DNA from: Argentina anserina
Taxonomy: Eukaryota > Streptophyta > Magnoliopsida > Rosales > Rosaceae
Direction: 5' to 3'
NCBI RefSeq assembly: GCF_933775445.1
Contig: NC_065872.1
Location: 5,704,001 to 5,768,000, forward strand
Length of the DNA: 64,000 bases
The notes beneath the pieces were generated by a model, which made no database searches, was not told the origin of the DNA, and saw nothing but the letters and a program-made list of their open reading frames with translations. A program made the position numbers and the translations under genes. Below, piece after piece: positions 1 through 10,869 of the stretch; the stretch's first letter is position 1, and each line of letters starts with the position of its first letter.

Positions 1-233
1 TGCGATACTTTGAAACGAAAAACGGAAACGTTTTTGGAACGATTATTAAGAAAAACGTTAAGTTTCCGAACGAAATTATCGACTTTTATTCTGTCGCTCG
101 GTTGTGAAAACTTCCTTCGTGAAAGTTGTAGGGCTCATCGATACGAGTTCGTGAGTATGTGACGCATTCGAAACGGACGTCGTACGTAAAAGTTATTGAC
201 GACGGAAGTTAGTTTCCGATTTTAGAGGGGGGG

Positions 234-240
234 TATAAAA
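234..240 (+). promoter_or_regulatory. TATA box of the LTR promoter
   Basis: TATAAAA follows a run of G residues. About 35-60 bases downstream begins a pyrimidine-rich leader typical of plant transcription starts. It would drive rightward transcription of the LTR. Confidence 0.5.
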
Positions 241-1185
241 GGAAATTTTCAGCTAGGGTTCCCATAATTGGAAACCCATTCTTCTTTCCCTTCCGTCCGC
301 CTCCATCATCTCTCTCTCTCGGTTCTCTCTCTCACCTATCGTGCTCTCCCCGAGTCTCTCCCTCTCACTGATCACTCACTCCCTCTCCCACTCACTGATT
401 CACTTCTCCTTCTCCCTCTCACCGATTCACTTTCTTCCTCTCCCTCTCACCCGAAACTCACTCTCCTTCACCTCAGAAATCGCCTCCGTGCGATCTGCTT
501 CCCTAGGCTGCTGTGACACACACCGCCCATCTCTTCGACACCGCAAGGACCCCTGCAATCACTCTTCAGCTCGCCAGCTCGAGCCTCGCCGCCGTGAGGA
601 CGCCCGACGTCGCCAAGCAAATCGCCGCGCCGAGCTTCTCAGCCACCACCGAGCTAGAAGCGAGCACACTACCATCGATTAGGTGAGGGCTTGATTTTAT
701 TTGGTTGTGTTGATTGTTGTTGTGAATTTGGTTTGAATCGGAGGTGGATTGATGGAGGATCGGAGGAGGAGGAGAGTTAGGGATACCGCCGCCTTAGGCG
801 GCGTGTGTGGAGGTGTGGGGTGGCGTAGGGGCTGCCTAGGATCGGAGGAAGGAAGAGGGGAGAAAGGAGGAGGGTTTTGGGGTGGTGGCGACATCACACG
901 CGCCGGTTTTGGGCCCGGCGCGTGGGCCCCACGTGCTGCCTGCCGGAGGTGGCGCGTGTACCCCACGCGCCGCCACGTGTGGCGGTCTGACAGTGTTTTC
1001 CGATAGGGGTATTTTGATAATTTACTTAAATGTAAATGTAAATTTTATTTACTACGGTAAATGTAATTAAATTTTACCTTCGGTAAATGTAAATATCAAT
1101 TACTTTTCAGTAAATGTAAAAAGTAATTTGTAAAAGGTGATTAGTAAATTTTATTTACTGAGATTGTATTTACATTTAAATAGTA

Positions 1186-1410
1186 CGTATACGTACAAAA
1201 TACGTATTAATATTTATACGTATAGAAATACGTATATAATATTTATACGTACAAAAATACGTATTAATATTTATACGTACAGACAATACGTATATAATAT
1301 TTATACGTACAGAAATATGTATATAATATTTATACGTACATAAATACGTATTAATATTTATACGTACAGAGATACGTATATAATATTTATACGTACAGAA
1401 ATACGTATTA
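1186..1410. repeat. AT-rich tandem array, ~31-bp unit, about 7 copies
   Basis: The unit is roughly TACGTA(C/T)A-AA-ATACGTAT(TA)ATATTTA and contains short palindromes (TACGTA). Copies alternate between ATTAATATT and ATATAATATT cores. The array lies inside the LTR. The open frames across it on both strands are artefacts of the repeat. Confidence 0.8.
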
Positions 1411-2067
1411 ATAGTAACAGTGAACAGTAACATTGAACAGTAATTTCGTAAAACCGAAAATTGCTGAACAGTAACCGATTATTACTGTTTCGGCATTTAA
1501 AGGTTTACGAAACGATTCTAAATTCTTTTCTTATCTTTTCAAGGTGATCATTAAATCGAGGAAATGAATTATCATCGGGAATTGTGGAATTACGCTCGAG
1601 TCGATAAGGTGAGTAAAATCTCACGTATTTACGAATCTACCCTCGCGGTGATTCAATATTTTGCAAGGGTATTTAATAATGAATTACGAACATGTATACA
1701 ACATAGTGGACTACATATATACTGTATAAATGGTAATAAGTATATATATATATAGTTCATTATGTTATGTACTGTAAACTATATATATATTGTATAAATG
1801 GTAAATAAGTACGAATATATATAGTTTTCTATATAATATACTGTTATGAGTTTTATTGCGATTATATCGAGCATAATTTTGAAACGTACAATATGATGTG
1901 TGATTATTGTACGTGAGTTTAACATTGAGTTTGTTGAAAAGTTAATTTGTCTTTGGACGTGATTTAGTACAATATGATGTGAGATTATTGTACATGTGTG
2001 GCAAGTCGGAACCTAACCTTGGCCGGGCGAAAGTTACGATACAGTTAGAGCTCTAGTCTGTCAGCCA

Positions 2068-2252
2068 TAGTACTTCATGTGAGGTTACGGGTGGTTATCT
2101 ACTCATGAGTACTCAGATTGTTTTGGATGTTGGGTAACGGGTGGTTACCCAATATCAGCGTAGTACTGCATGTGAGGTAAAGGGTGGTTATCTGCTCATG
2201 GGTACTCAGATTGTTTGGATGTTGGGTAGCGGGTGGCTATCCAATATCAGCG
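2068..2252 (+). repeat. Two tandem copies of a ~92-bp unit in the LTR
   Basis: Copy 1 (2068-2160) and copy 2 (2161-2252) both begin TAGTACT(T/G)CATGTGAGG and end CCAATATCAGCG. They differ at a few positions. Each copy holds a small inverted repeat, GGGTAACGGGTGGTTACCC in copy 1 and GGGTAGCGGGTGGCTATCC in copy 2, so each could form a hairpin. Confidence 0.8.
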
Positions 2253-2884
2253 GTGTATTACGAGAGGGGTAACAGATGTGTACCAGCGTTCTTGGTACCC
2301 GTATTATAAATGCATTTAGATAACCAGAAGGGTTACTTAATTTCTCATGAGCGTTTTATTTCATATTTCTTTGGGACAACCAAATGCGCCGTCCATTGAC
2401 TCATGAGGGCATTTATATTGTTGATTGTGATTTTTCGTATAGATTGATATGCGAATTGTATTGTCATTTTACTCATACGAGCTATAAGCTTACCGGGTTT
2501 GTGTTTACAATCCCGGTGCACCAATTCAATGGTGTATGGGATAATTCCGCAGGTACTGATTAGCGGAGATTGAGTGACGACTCCGGAGATTCGAAGTCGT
2601 TCGTATCCTGTTCCTGGTGAGATTTCTGGCGTGGATTTGTGTGAGAATTTGAGTGAATTTATTTGTAAGCTTTGTGAGAGTTTGTGAGGATTATTACATT
2701 TTCCATCATATTGTAATGTCAAATTATAAATTTGGTTTGTAATAATCGGTTTGACTGAGTTGTAATTGGAACTCAGAGATGATCCGCTGTGCACGTTAAA
2801 TGATTTCGATTTATTTGAGATTATTTTGTGTTTAACGACTTTAGAATTTTGAGTTTTTAAGCTCGAAATTTTGGGGTCGTTACA

Positions 2885-3295
2885 GCACCCCACTACCCCC
2901 ACCATCTTTTCCGATGAGTTCAATCTAGCTCCTCTGTGCATCAATCGCCCACATCTTCACATTTCCAAGCTTTCCTCAGCATCTCCTCTATGATAATTGT
3001 CCTCTCCTCAACGTGGTCCATGCAGCTTCGACGTCCCCATAGTTCCAATCATCCCCGCACCTCGTCTCCGCATCTTGGAGGTCGTCCCGTACCTGCGCCT
3101 TCGACGTGGTCCAGTACCAGTGCGCCACTAGCGTCGTCCTCGCAGCTTCGACTTTTTCCCAAAGCTCCGATCGACCCCGCAGCTCCGATCATCCCCGCAC
3201 CTCGTCTCCGCGTCTCGGAGGTCCTACATGCGCCTCCGATGTGGTCCAGTACCAAGCCTCTAGAGTCGTACCGCACATGCTCCAATGTCATCCCC

Positions 3296-3336
<41 letters not shown>

Positions 3337-4710
3337 CAACATCGCAATACCATTTGAAATTGCAGATCTGGGTTTTAGAGAGAGAAATAAGGGATTAGCT
3401 GCAGTGGCATTTCATAATATTCTTGAAAGTCAAGGGCAACGCTGTAAGAGTTTTAGAAAATGACTAAATTCTAATTTTTAAACTTGATCTTACGTTTTTC
3501 TAATTAGGTGTGTAGAAATCGATATTTTTATGATCTACCCTATTTTTAATTTTAAATGGGATTAAGCTTAATCAAGATGTTTGGGCTTCTTCTCAACTAC
3601 TGGAAGCCTCCAGGTCTATTATGGATCACATATGAAACGCTTGTGCATTAGATATTGGGGCAAATCAACTGAAGGCCCAAATTACTCTAAACTTCATACT
3701 CGTTATATTCCTCGCACATCTGAAATGAGGTAAGGTCTAAACTGTTTTTTTTTTTGTTTTTTTTTTGGGAGTAAAGATTGATGATCATTTCATTGATATA
3801 GCATATACTAGAGTATTTAATTTCCCTTCTTCAACGAGAAATTAATTAGTACCATTACAGTTGAAGCAATTCTACTCCAACAATTATTTAAAACAGATGG
3901 ATAACTATGTAGATAGCAACCTTCGCCAAGGCGCTCAATTGCGAAGCTCCATACCCTATCACTATCAAATTGCCAAATAACTCTTGATGTTTTGCAGCTT
4001 TGAAAGACCAGTGGTAGAATCCTAAAGTCGGCTTGTCCTCCAATTGAGTTAAGGTCTCAATTAAATGATGTCAAGAGAGATATATAGTGTTGGATTTTTC
4101 ATCATAATGGAAGCAAGTTGGTGTCACTGGCAAGTTGTAGCAAGAAGATTAAATGATGGGCTATGAGAGTGAGGTTACTATTTCTTCCGGCGCCGTTTGA
4201 CTAATTAGAATAGACGATATAAAATGAGCTGAACGTCTCTTTCCGATTGTAATGCCGAATTCCCATTGGACATGATCAATTGGTGTCACCCATTATGGTC
4301 TTTTTTATTTTTTCTGATCGATCGAATTGGCCGGCTATACTCGATTGTACCATCCAGAAGGGTCGGTCTGCATTTCTTGGGTTCCATATATATGCTATCG
4401 ATCATAGGACTAGCTAGCTGTCGTTGGACTTCCAAATGGATACTTGGTTTTGGTCAACCACGGTACTAATTGCTATATATTCTTCCTGATCTTCTCTCTC
4501 GCATCTGTCCAGTTTCAAAAGCTACCATAAGATGATCGATGGAGCACTCACTTTCTGAGCTTGTGCTGTGGAAGCTCTGAGTTGGCCCATAACCTAGCCA
4601 ACCCGACCAATGTGACCAAGAGACGAAGTTTTATAGCACACTAATTAACCTGTCTAAAATGATACCCTTTTTGAGCTTTTGGTATGTTGGCCTGGCCGGT
4701 TCGATGAAGG
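2885..4710. other. Intergenic sequence, no gene recognised
   Basis: Positions 2936-3300 contain a C-rich stretch with imperfect internal repeats (variants of CCCCGCACCTCGTCTCCGC). It gives open frames on both strands but matches no family I know. A (GA)17 microsatellite follows, then ordinary AT-rich sequence. Poly-T at 3750-3770 suggests an old retro-insertion end on the minus strand. Nothing else is supported. Confidence 0.5.
3301..3334. repeat. (GA)17 microsatellite
   Basis: Seventeen uninterrupted GA units. Confidence 0.95.
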
Positions 4711-5461
4711 TGTTACTGCGGCCATATCTATTATGCAGCACATGTACAGAAAAACGATATGCATTGTCAATTTTAACAATTTGGCCGCCTTAATATTGGA
4801 GCAATTAGTGCTATCATTTGTTTTTTCTTATTCATTTGTAATTAATCTCAGCAATTATTGCTAATATTTCATTCTCTTTTCTTTTCTTAGTTTCAATATA
4901 AATAGGGCTTTAGGTTTCATTGTTAGAGGTCCTCGACCAAACACTCAACGCGGCTAAACTATTTTCTTATCAATATAATTCTACAATTCATAACACACCA
5001 GTCTACTTTCAATTTCCAAGTTTACTTCATCGTTTTCTTTACCGGTATTTATCTTTCTGCACTTTTCTATATCGTTCTTTACTATATTGTTCTTTACGTT
5101 ATTGCTTTATATTTCCCTGTCTTTTTTTTATGTTGCTTACATTAAGTATTAAGAAAATCACAAAGAACCACAATCACATCACATTCACAACATTCACCTG
5201 TACCACACAACACTAAGATCGCGGCTAGCTAGCCGATCCGTGTTAAAGTCCTTGTATCAAGGCATTGATAACCCCGCGGCCGAGAGTGATCATTCCTCGG
5301 CCCACAGTCGTTTGATTACAAGTTAGATCCGCGCAAACAACAACTTTAGAACCTCGCTTGGCCCCTTGGCTGCGAGTTGGCACGCCTTAGCAAACTTCAC
5401 AAGCCAGAAGGACACGTGGAAACCAAAGAGGGCCCTCGCCGGGACGATTTTTGAGCCAACA
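4711..5461 (+). mobile_element. LTR copy 1 of the TGTT...AACA retroelement, left-truncated
   Basis: Compared with the copy at 8111-8962 (opposite strand), this LTR lacks its first ~120 bp and starts at TGTTACTGCGGCC. It has a TATA box (TATAAATA, 4897-4904) and ends GAGCCAACA at 5461. Next comes TCTTTTGGCACTCCCAGTGGG, the leader or primer-binding region seen in the same place after the LTR at 8111-8962. The left end may be a truncation or a recombination junction. Confidence 0.7.
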
Positions 5462-5486
5462 TCTTTTGGCACTCCCAGTGGGGCTC
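5462..5486 (+). other. Leader/primer-binding region fused to a 3' LTR by internal deletion
   Basis: TTTTGGCACTCCCAGTGGGG runs straight into CTCTGTTTGAACC, the start of the next LTR. In the less deleted copy the first motif is followed by about 1.6 kb of internal DNA, and the LTR start is preceded by GTGGGGGCTC. The internal region has therefore been lost at a shared GTGGGG. Confidence 0.65.
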
Positions 5487-6105
5487 TGTTTGAACCTATA
5501 TTTTGCAAGGCCCACGTGGCATAGTAGGACATATGAGCCGCGTCTGCGATGATTCCTAGAGTTACCGCAACCATAATATGTTACTGCGGCCATAGCTATT
5601 CTGTGAGCACATGTACATAAAGATGATTTGTATTGTCAACTTTGATAATTTGACCGCTTTAATGTTGGAGCAATCAATGCTACCGTTTATTTTTCTTATT
5701 CATTTGTAATTAATCTCAGCAATTATTGCTAAGATTTCATTCTCTTTTCTTTTCTTAGTTTCAATATAAATAGGGCCTTAGGTTTCATTATTAGAGGTCC
5801 TCGACCAAACGCTGAGCGCGGCTACACTATTTTCTTATCAATACAATTCTACAATTCACAACACACCAGTTTCCATTTAATTTCCAAGTTTACTTCATCG
5901 TTTTCTTTACCGGTATTTATCTTTCTGCACTTTTCTATATCGTTCTTTGCTATATTGTTCTTTACGTTCTTACTTTATATTTTCCTGTCTTTTTTTTTAT
6001 ATTGCTTACATTAAGTATTAAGAAAATCACAAAGAACCATAATCACCATCACATTCACAACATTCACCCGTACCACACAACACTAAGATCGCGACTAGGT
6101 AGCCG
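5487..6105 (+). mobile_element. LTR copy 2 of the same family, right-truncated
   Basis: It starts TGTTTGAACC, the family LTR start, and carries the TATAAATA box near 5766. It follows copy 1 through the pyrimidine-rich part and stops at GTAGCCGA, about 235 bp before the normal LTR end. It then abuts an inverted partial copy. Together with copy 1 it looks like an internally deleted retroelement in plus orientation. Confidence 0.7.
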
Positions 6106-6475
6106 ACATCTTTGATAAGAAAATAGTGTAACCGTGTTGAGCGTTTGGTCGAGGACCTCTAACAATGAAATCTAAGGCCCTATTTATATTGAACTAAGAA
6201 AAGAAAAGAGAATGAAATCTTAGCAATAATTGTTGAGATTAATTACAAATGAATAAGAAAAACAAACGGTAGCATTGATTGCTCAAACATTAAGGCGGCC
6301 AAATTGTCAAAGTTGACATTGCAAAGCGTCTTTCTGTACATGTGCTCGCAGAATAGCTATGGTCGCAGTAACATATTATGGTTGTGGTAACTCTATGGAT
6401 CATCGCAGGTGCGGCCCATCTGTCCTACTATGCCACGTGGGCCTTGCACAATATAGGTTCAAACAGAGCCCCCAC

Positions 6476-6518
6476 AGTCCTTTGAGCTTCGGTACACATG
6501 CCGAGTGTTTGAAGGACT
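6476..6518. repeat. Hairpin-forming inverted repeat, copy A
   Basis: AGTCCTT...AAGGACT forms an outer stem and CGGTA...TGCCG an inner stem. It lies next to the 3' LTR start of the minus-strand element. Confidence 0.55.
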
Positions 6519-6728
6519 AAATGAATAAGTTTAAGAAATTTATTTGGCAAGGAACACATTATATTATGTGTTGCCAATATCGATAATGCAATGATCATTT
6601 AATGTATGTTATTTTCCATATCACGACTATTGTATAGTCTTCGACATTACTTCAGGCCTCAAATTCCTTGTGGACCCTATTCACATGTATGTCATATAAG
6701 CGTTGCCAAATTAACACAGAGCCTCCCT

Positions 6729-6770
6729 AGTCCCTTGAGCGTCGGTATAATACCGAGTGGTTAAGGGACT
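6729..6770. repeat. Hairpin-forming inverted repeat, copy B
   Basis: AGTCCCTT...AAGGGACT is the outer stem and CGGTA-TAA-TACCG the inner stem. It is clearly related to the hairpin at 6476-6518, with matched changes in both stem halves (CCC/GGG against CC/GG). Confidence 0.6.
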
Positions 6771-6789
6771 ATAGGAGAATATTACCAAC

Positions 6790-7190
6790 TTGTATTGCTT
6801 CATGGCTATTTTTCAGCCGCGGTCATTTATAAGTCACAACCATTAGCAATGGTCGATTTGCCAATTGAGATTATGCATTAGCCGCAACCATAAGTCATGA
6901 TCGATTGATTAACCGCGATTATCACTTGTTGCGGCCATTCATTAGTGGCTGCCATTAAACATGGTCGATTAATTGTATTCACCGCGGCCAACCAAAGAGA
7001 ATATACAATTAAACACTATCAATGACCAAAAGAAGTGCGGCCAACAATTAGCCGTGATATCCATCTAATTAGCGCAGCGGGCAATTAGCCGCGATCAACT
7101 ATCTAGGTCGTCGCGGCTAGCTATTAGTCAAGATCAAATATCAAGCCACTGTGGCTAGCACTTAGCCGCGGTCCTTTTATGTTGCATTGT
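6790..7190. repeat. Dispersed (T)TAGCCGCGAT/CCGCGGCC motifs
   Basis: About a dozen variants of TTAGCCGCGAT, GCCGCGGTC and TGCGGCCA occur on both strands at roughly 30-40 bp spacing in otherwise AT-rich DNA. They lie in the internal region of the minus-strand retroelement. The LTRs use a related word (ACTGCGGCCATA), so the motif may be a family signature. Confidence 0.5.
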
Positions 7191-7297
7191 ACTTTGGAAT
7201 AATGGCACTGAAAGAATTTCATTAATCTACAAATACAGAAAAACTGCATATAGAATAAAAATCAAACAAATAAATTGAAAAAATAACAAACAAATTA

Positions 7298-8026
7298 TCA
7301 CGGCCAACTATAAGTACAAGGAGGTGGCCAGCGATGTTTTACCCCAAGTTTTGAATCTTTCGCATTCTCTGCATAAATTTTGAATTTTTCTAGGCCGATC
7401 CTGATTGACTCATGGGGATCATTGTGACTTGATTTCTTTTCGACTTTCCTGTGAGATGAACTCTCATTGTCTACATGCGTACTAAGAAGATCAAACATGG
7501 TCAGAAATTTCATTTTAGCTAAAACAGGCTTCTCCAAGTTAGCTTTGTTTCCAACAACCATGTCAAAGTGTTTGATTTTCTTAATCATGTAATCCTCGTC
7601 ATTAATCGCATTAAGGTCAATCACCTGACTTGTCTCGGCCTCTAGATCAATACTAATGAGTTTTAGATTGTTGAAATCGGCCTTGTTTCCAACAACCATA
7701 TCAATCCTCACATTCTTAACAAACATTGCATTGTAATCAACTTGCTTATGATATAGAAGTTCTAGTGCGGCTAGTTGTGTCTCTGACACATGTGTTTGGG
7801 CACAATTAACATATGACTCATCTATTGATTGCCCATAACCATAGTCGTTACCACATTGAGATTGAATGGTGGGCTTTTGGTGATCCCAAGATGCATGACT
7901 ATTCAAATCAACAAAACTTTGGTATGTGGAATAGTTGTATCTACTATTATAGTCATACAATTGATCTTGGACATGTGGGTCATTGTATTCATAATAGCCG
8001 TGTAAGTTCGGCTCATAGTAATTCAT
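7298..8026 (-). CDS. Unrecognised 242-residue frame inside the retroelement
   Basis: I do not recognise this protein. The frame opens right after a TTTTCACAG sequence that looks like a splice acceptor, 62 bp past the GGCACGCCCAGTGGGAC leader motif. The first 80 residues are rich in Tyr, Asn, Asp and His (MNYYEPNLHGYYEYNDP at the start). The middle contains the phrase DMVVGNKA twice (about residues 108 and 155), suggesting an internal duplication. The last third is basic with scattered Ser and Lys. No membrane segment, zinc knuckle, or protease or polymerase motif is visible. Its position after the leader is where gag would normally start, so it may be a degenerate gag or a captured sequence. 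The unbroken frame in an otherwise decayed element is the only sign it was under selection. Confidence 0.4.
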   Translation of the reverse strand: MNYYEPNLHGYYEYNDPHVQDQLYDYNSRYNYSTYQSFVDLNSHASWDHQKPTIQSQCGNDYGYGQSIDESYVNCAQTHVSETQLAALELLYHKQVDYNAMFVKNVRIDMVVGNKADFNNLKLISIDLEAETSQVIDLNAINDEDYMIKKIKHFDMVVGNKANLEKPVLAKMKFLTMFDLLSTHVDNESSSHRKVEKKSSHNDPHESIRIGLEKFKIYAENAKDSKLGVKHRWPPPCTYSWP

Positions 8027-8110
8027 CTGTGAAAATACATAATATGTAATGTCTCACAAAATGATATTATATCATTCACCAATACATGTCCCACTGGGCG
8101 TGCCAAAAGA

Positions 8111-8962
8111 TGTTGGCTCAAAAATCATCCCGGCCGCGTGTCAATAGGTCGGGGTCCTCTTTGGCTTCCACGTGTCCTTTTGGCTTGTGACATGTGCTAA
8201 GGCATCCCAACTCGCGGCCAAGGGGCCAAGCGAGGTTACAAAGTTGTTGTTTGCGCGGATCTAACTTGTAATCAAATGACTGTGGGCCAAAGAAGGATCA
8301 CTCTCGGCCGCAGGGTTCTCAATGCCTTGATACAAGGACTTTAACACGAATCGGCTAGCTAGTCGCGATCTTAGTGTTGTGTGGTACGGGTGAATGTTGT
8401 GATGGTGATTGTGGTTCTTTGTGATTTTCTTAATACTTAATGTAAGCAATATAAAGAAAAGACATAGAAATATAAAACAAGAACGTAAAGAACAATATAG
8501 TAAAGAACGATATAGAAAAGTACAGAAAGATAAATACCGATAAAGAACACGATGAAGTAAACTTGAAAATTGAAATGAGACTGGTGTGTTGTGAATTGTA
8601 GAATTGTATTGATAAGAAAATAGTGTATCTGTGTTGAGCGTTTGGTCGAGGACCTCTAACAACGAAACCTAAGGCCCTATTTATATTGAAACTAAGAAAA
8701 GAAAAGAGAATGAAATCTTAGCAATAATTGCTGAGATTAATTACAAATGAATAAAAAAACAAACGGTAGCATTGATTGCTCAAACTTTAAAGCGGCCAAA
8801 TTATCAAAGTTGACAATGAAAATCGACTTTCTGTACATATGCTCGCAGAATAGCTATGATCGCAATAACATATTATAGATGTGGTAACTCTAGGGATCAT
8901 CGCAGGTGCAGCCCATTTGTCCTACTTTGCAACGTGGGCCTTGTAAAATATAGGTTTGAACA
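8111..8962 (-). repeat. Complete 5' LTR (852 bp) of the minus-strand retroelement
   Basis: On the minus strand it begins TGTTCAAACC and ends GAGCCAACA, so the termini are the inverted pair TGTT/AACA. The TATA box reads TATAAATA on the minus strand (about 8679-8686). The copies at 4711, 5487 and 6106-6465 align with it in segments, which fixes both ends. Confidence 0.7.
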
Positions 8963-10869
8963 GACGGATGATCAAAAAAATCAACATGGTATTTCACTGT
9001 AATTATACTCATTTGATGGAACGTGAAAGATCGAAACGAAGTGCTCATGGAGACATGGGTAGCTTGACTTGCTTATGAGTTTTGAGTTTGACGTCTCTGC
9101 AGTTCTGCGGCGGGGTCGGCAAAAGAAACAATTTATTGCTGCCGTACTAAACACTAAGATCTCCTTTTGAATCCTATTTAATCTATGACATGCTTTGATA
9201 AATTGGCGAGACTACCAAATTTATTTCATTTGGATACATATGATTAGCAACCAACTCACGGCGAGATGCTATAAGAGTAGTAAACACTAAAGTTTTTATT
9301 GGACAATGTGGAAAGGATGTCTATTAAGTTGACGTACAACGAGCAGTATCTCATGATGCATGCATTCTGTAATGAACTACTCCCTCAACGCATTTTATCA
9401 AATATTTCATCCATCTGGCTAGAATTATATGTTGAAAAACAAATTTCTAGTGATCGAAATTCACGATGTGGATAGGCATCATTAATTCTCTTATATATGT
9501 TCATGTTCTAACTTGAAAATAATCTTCTGTTTACATACATTGAGACCCACTGTAGAATTTCCTTTTTATATACCTAAAAAGTTCAATAAATTAACTCTAT
9601 ATCTATATGATGAATGCATACGTGCACAAAGAAGTGAAAGAATAATCTTAATCGCCGACCATGCATATATATTCTCCCCTGCTGCCTCTGATATATATGT
9701 GGTTCGAGAATCATCCGCATAAATTAACTAATCTAGAATCGGTTTTAAGATAGACACAAATCACATGAATGTGGTTGTTCTAGTGCTCAAACAGCGGAGC
9801 CACTGCACTATGATTTTTTCATCATATGAATAACTTGCTGCTGGGGTAATCATTCCTAATGTGAGATAATGTAATAATTAACATACATGTAGATGCTGAG
9901 ACTTGTCAAGTTCCTATTGGCCGGGCGGCATTCAAATGTACCAAATTACATGTATGTTGTAGAAAAATTTATCTATGTCTAAGGCCAATTTAATTATATC
10001 CTTAAAAAATAAGAAATCCCAAGCCTGTTCTATCTAAAATGAATGAAGTATATATAGTGACTCCAATATATAAGCTACTACATGTGGATAGACGGATAGT
10101 GCTTTGCAAAGATTTTCTGTTTCTTGTGCATATGCTTTATATTGATTGATGATCAATTGGTTAAAGTGAAACACATTTACAAGCTAATGAACAAAGCACT
10201 TCATACTAATTAGGGCCTACTAATTATGCATAATATATATATTCAGGTCAAGTATTATCTGTAGATCCCTTAAGCCCCCTAAAAGAAAAGGAAAACATGA
10301 AATGTAGATCCCTTAATTACCAAGTGAACATAATTAGTAAACCAGCTGATACAGATAACAATTTTCTCATATACTTTAAGCCAGTGGCCAAGAGAAGATC
10401 GAGTACTCAATTGATTAAGCATATAAATCTTAATAACATTAAATCTAGTATATGTTAACAATCAACTTGACACGGAAGAAGAAAAAATTAGAAAAAGGTG
10501 CAAAACTCACAAAGATGCAAGTAATTTACAATACCGGCCTCCTTAAAATTCAGAGCTCCAATTATTGGCCATCCTGCCAAAAGTACAGTGTACATGTATA
10601 ATCGCTTCTCCTTTAATCGACAACATAAATGTGCACAATCTAAATGGTCCACAATGTATTTGAGTGGTGTGCTTAACTTTCGATCAGTTCAATCGTCAAC
10701 CAAACTGATCGGAAACCAATGAGAAATAGAAAATTATGCAAATTACCTCAAGAATTAAGATTACATACGTTTGTGATCTTGTCCAATGTTAAAAAGAGTA
10801 ATAATCTGATTGTTGTATAATTGTAATCAAATCAGCTTGAAGCTAACGAAAGAAACCCATAATTAGTTA
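8963..10869. other. Intergenic, no gene or repeat supported
   Basis: This is AT-rich non-coding sequence. Open frames are short and have no family likeness. The last nine bases (10861-10869) are the left target duplication of the next element. Confidence 0.6.

Larger units (their letters stand above)
1..2884 (+). mobile_element. Long LTR (solo or 3' LTR), left end outside window
   Basis: The stretch ends at 2884 with GGGGTCGTTACA, the usual right-hand terminus of plant LTRs whose left end reads TGTAACGACCC; that left end would lie before position 1. It carries an LTR-like promoter (TATA box at 234-240), then a CT-rich leader (about 290-480) and GC-rich sequence to about 990, followed by AT-rich sequence with two tandem arrays. 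No gag-pol reading frame is seen. No primer-binding site follows position 2884, so this is more likely a solo LTR or a 3' LTR than a 5' LTR. A Ty3/gypsy origin is inferred from the terminus only. The small reading frames inside (for example in the CT-rich leader) are low-complexity and not called. Confidence 0.6.
6106..8962 (-). mobile_element. Non-autonomous LTR retroelement, minus orientation, 3' LTR truncated
   Basis: Read on the minus strand, it has a complete 5' LTR (8962 to 8111), the leader motif TTTTGGCACGCCCAGTGGGAC (about 8088-8108), a short leader, an open frame of 242 codons (8026-7298), about 830 bp of non-coding internal sequence with short repeats and two hairpins, and a 3' LTR (6465 down to about 6106) truncated after roughly 360 bp. 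No reverse transcriptase, integrase or protease is present, so it needs enzymes from elsewhere. Its 3' LTR piece and LTR copy 2 (5487-5850) form an inverted repeat. Confidence 0.65.

Noticed and set aside
697..1006. Overlapping frames on both strands at 697-1006
   Set aside because: GC-rich LTR leader; Pro-rich on one strand and Gly/Arg-rich on the other, no family likeness.
3750..3990. Possible LINE or retrogene 3' end (poly-T followed by a minus-strand coding-like stretch)
   Set aside because: No conserved polymerase or RNase H motif could be read.
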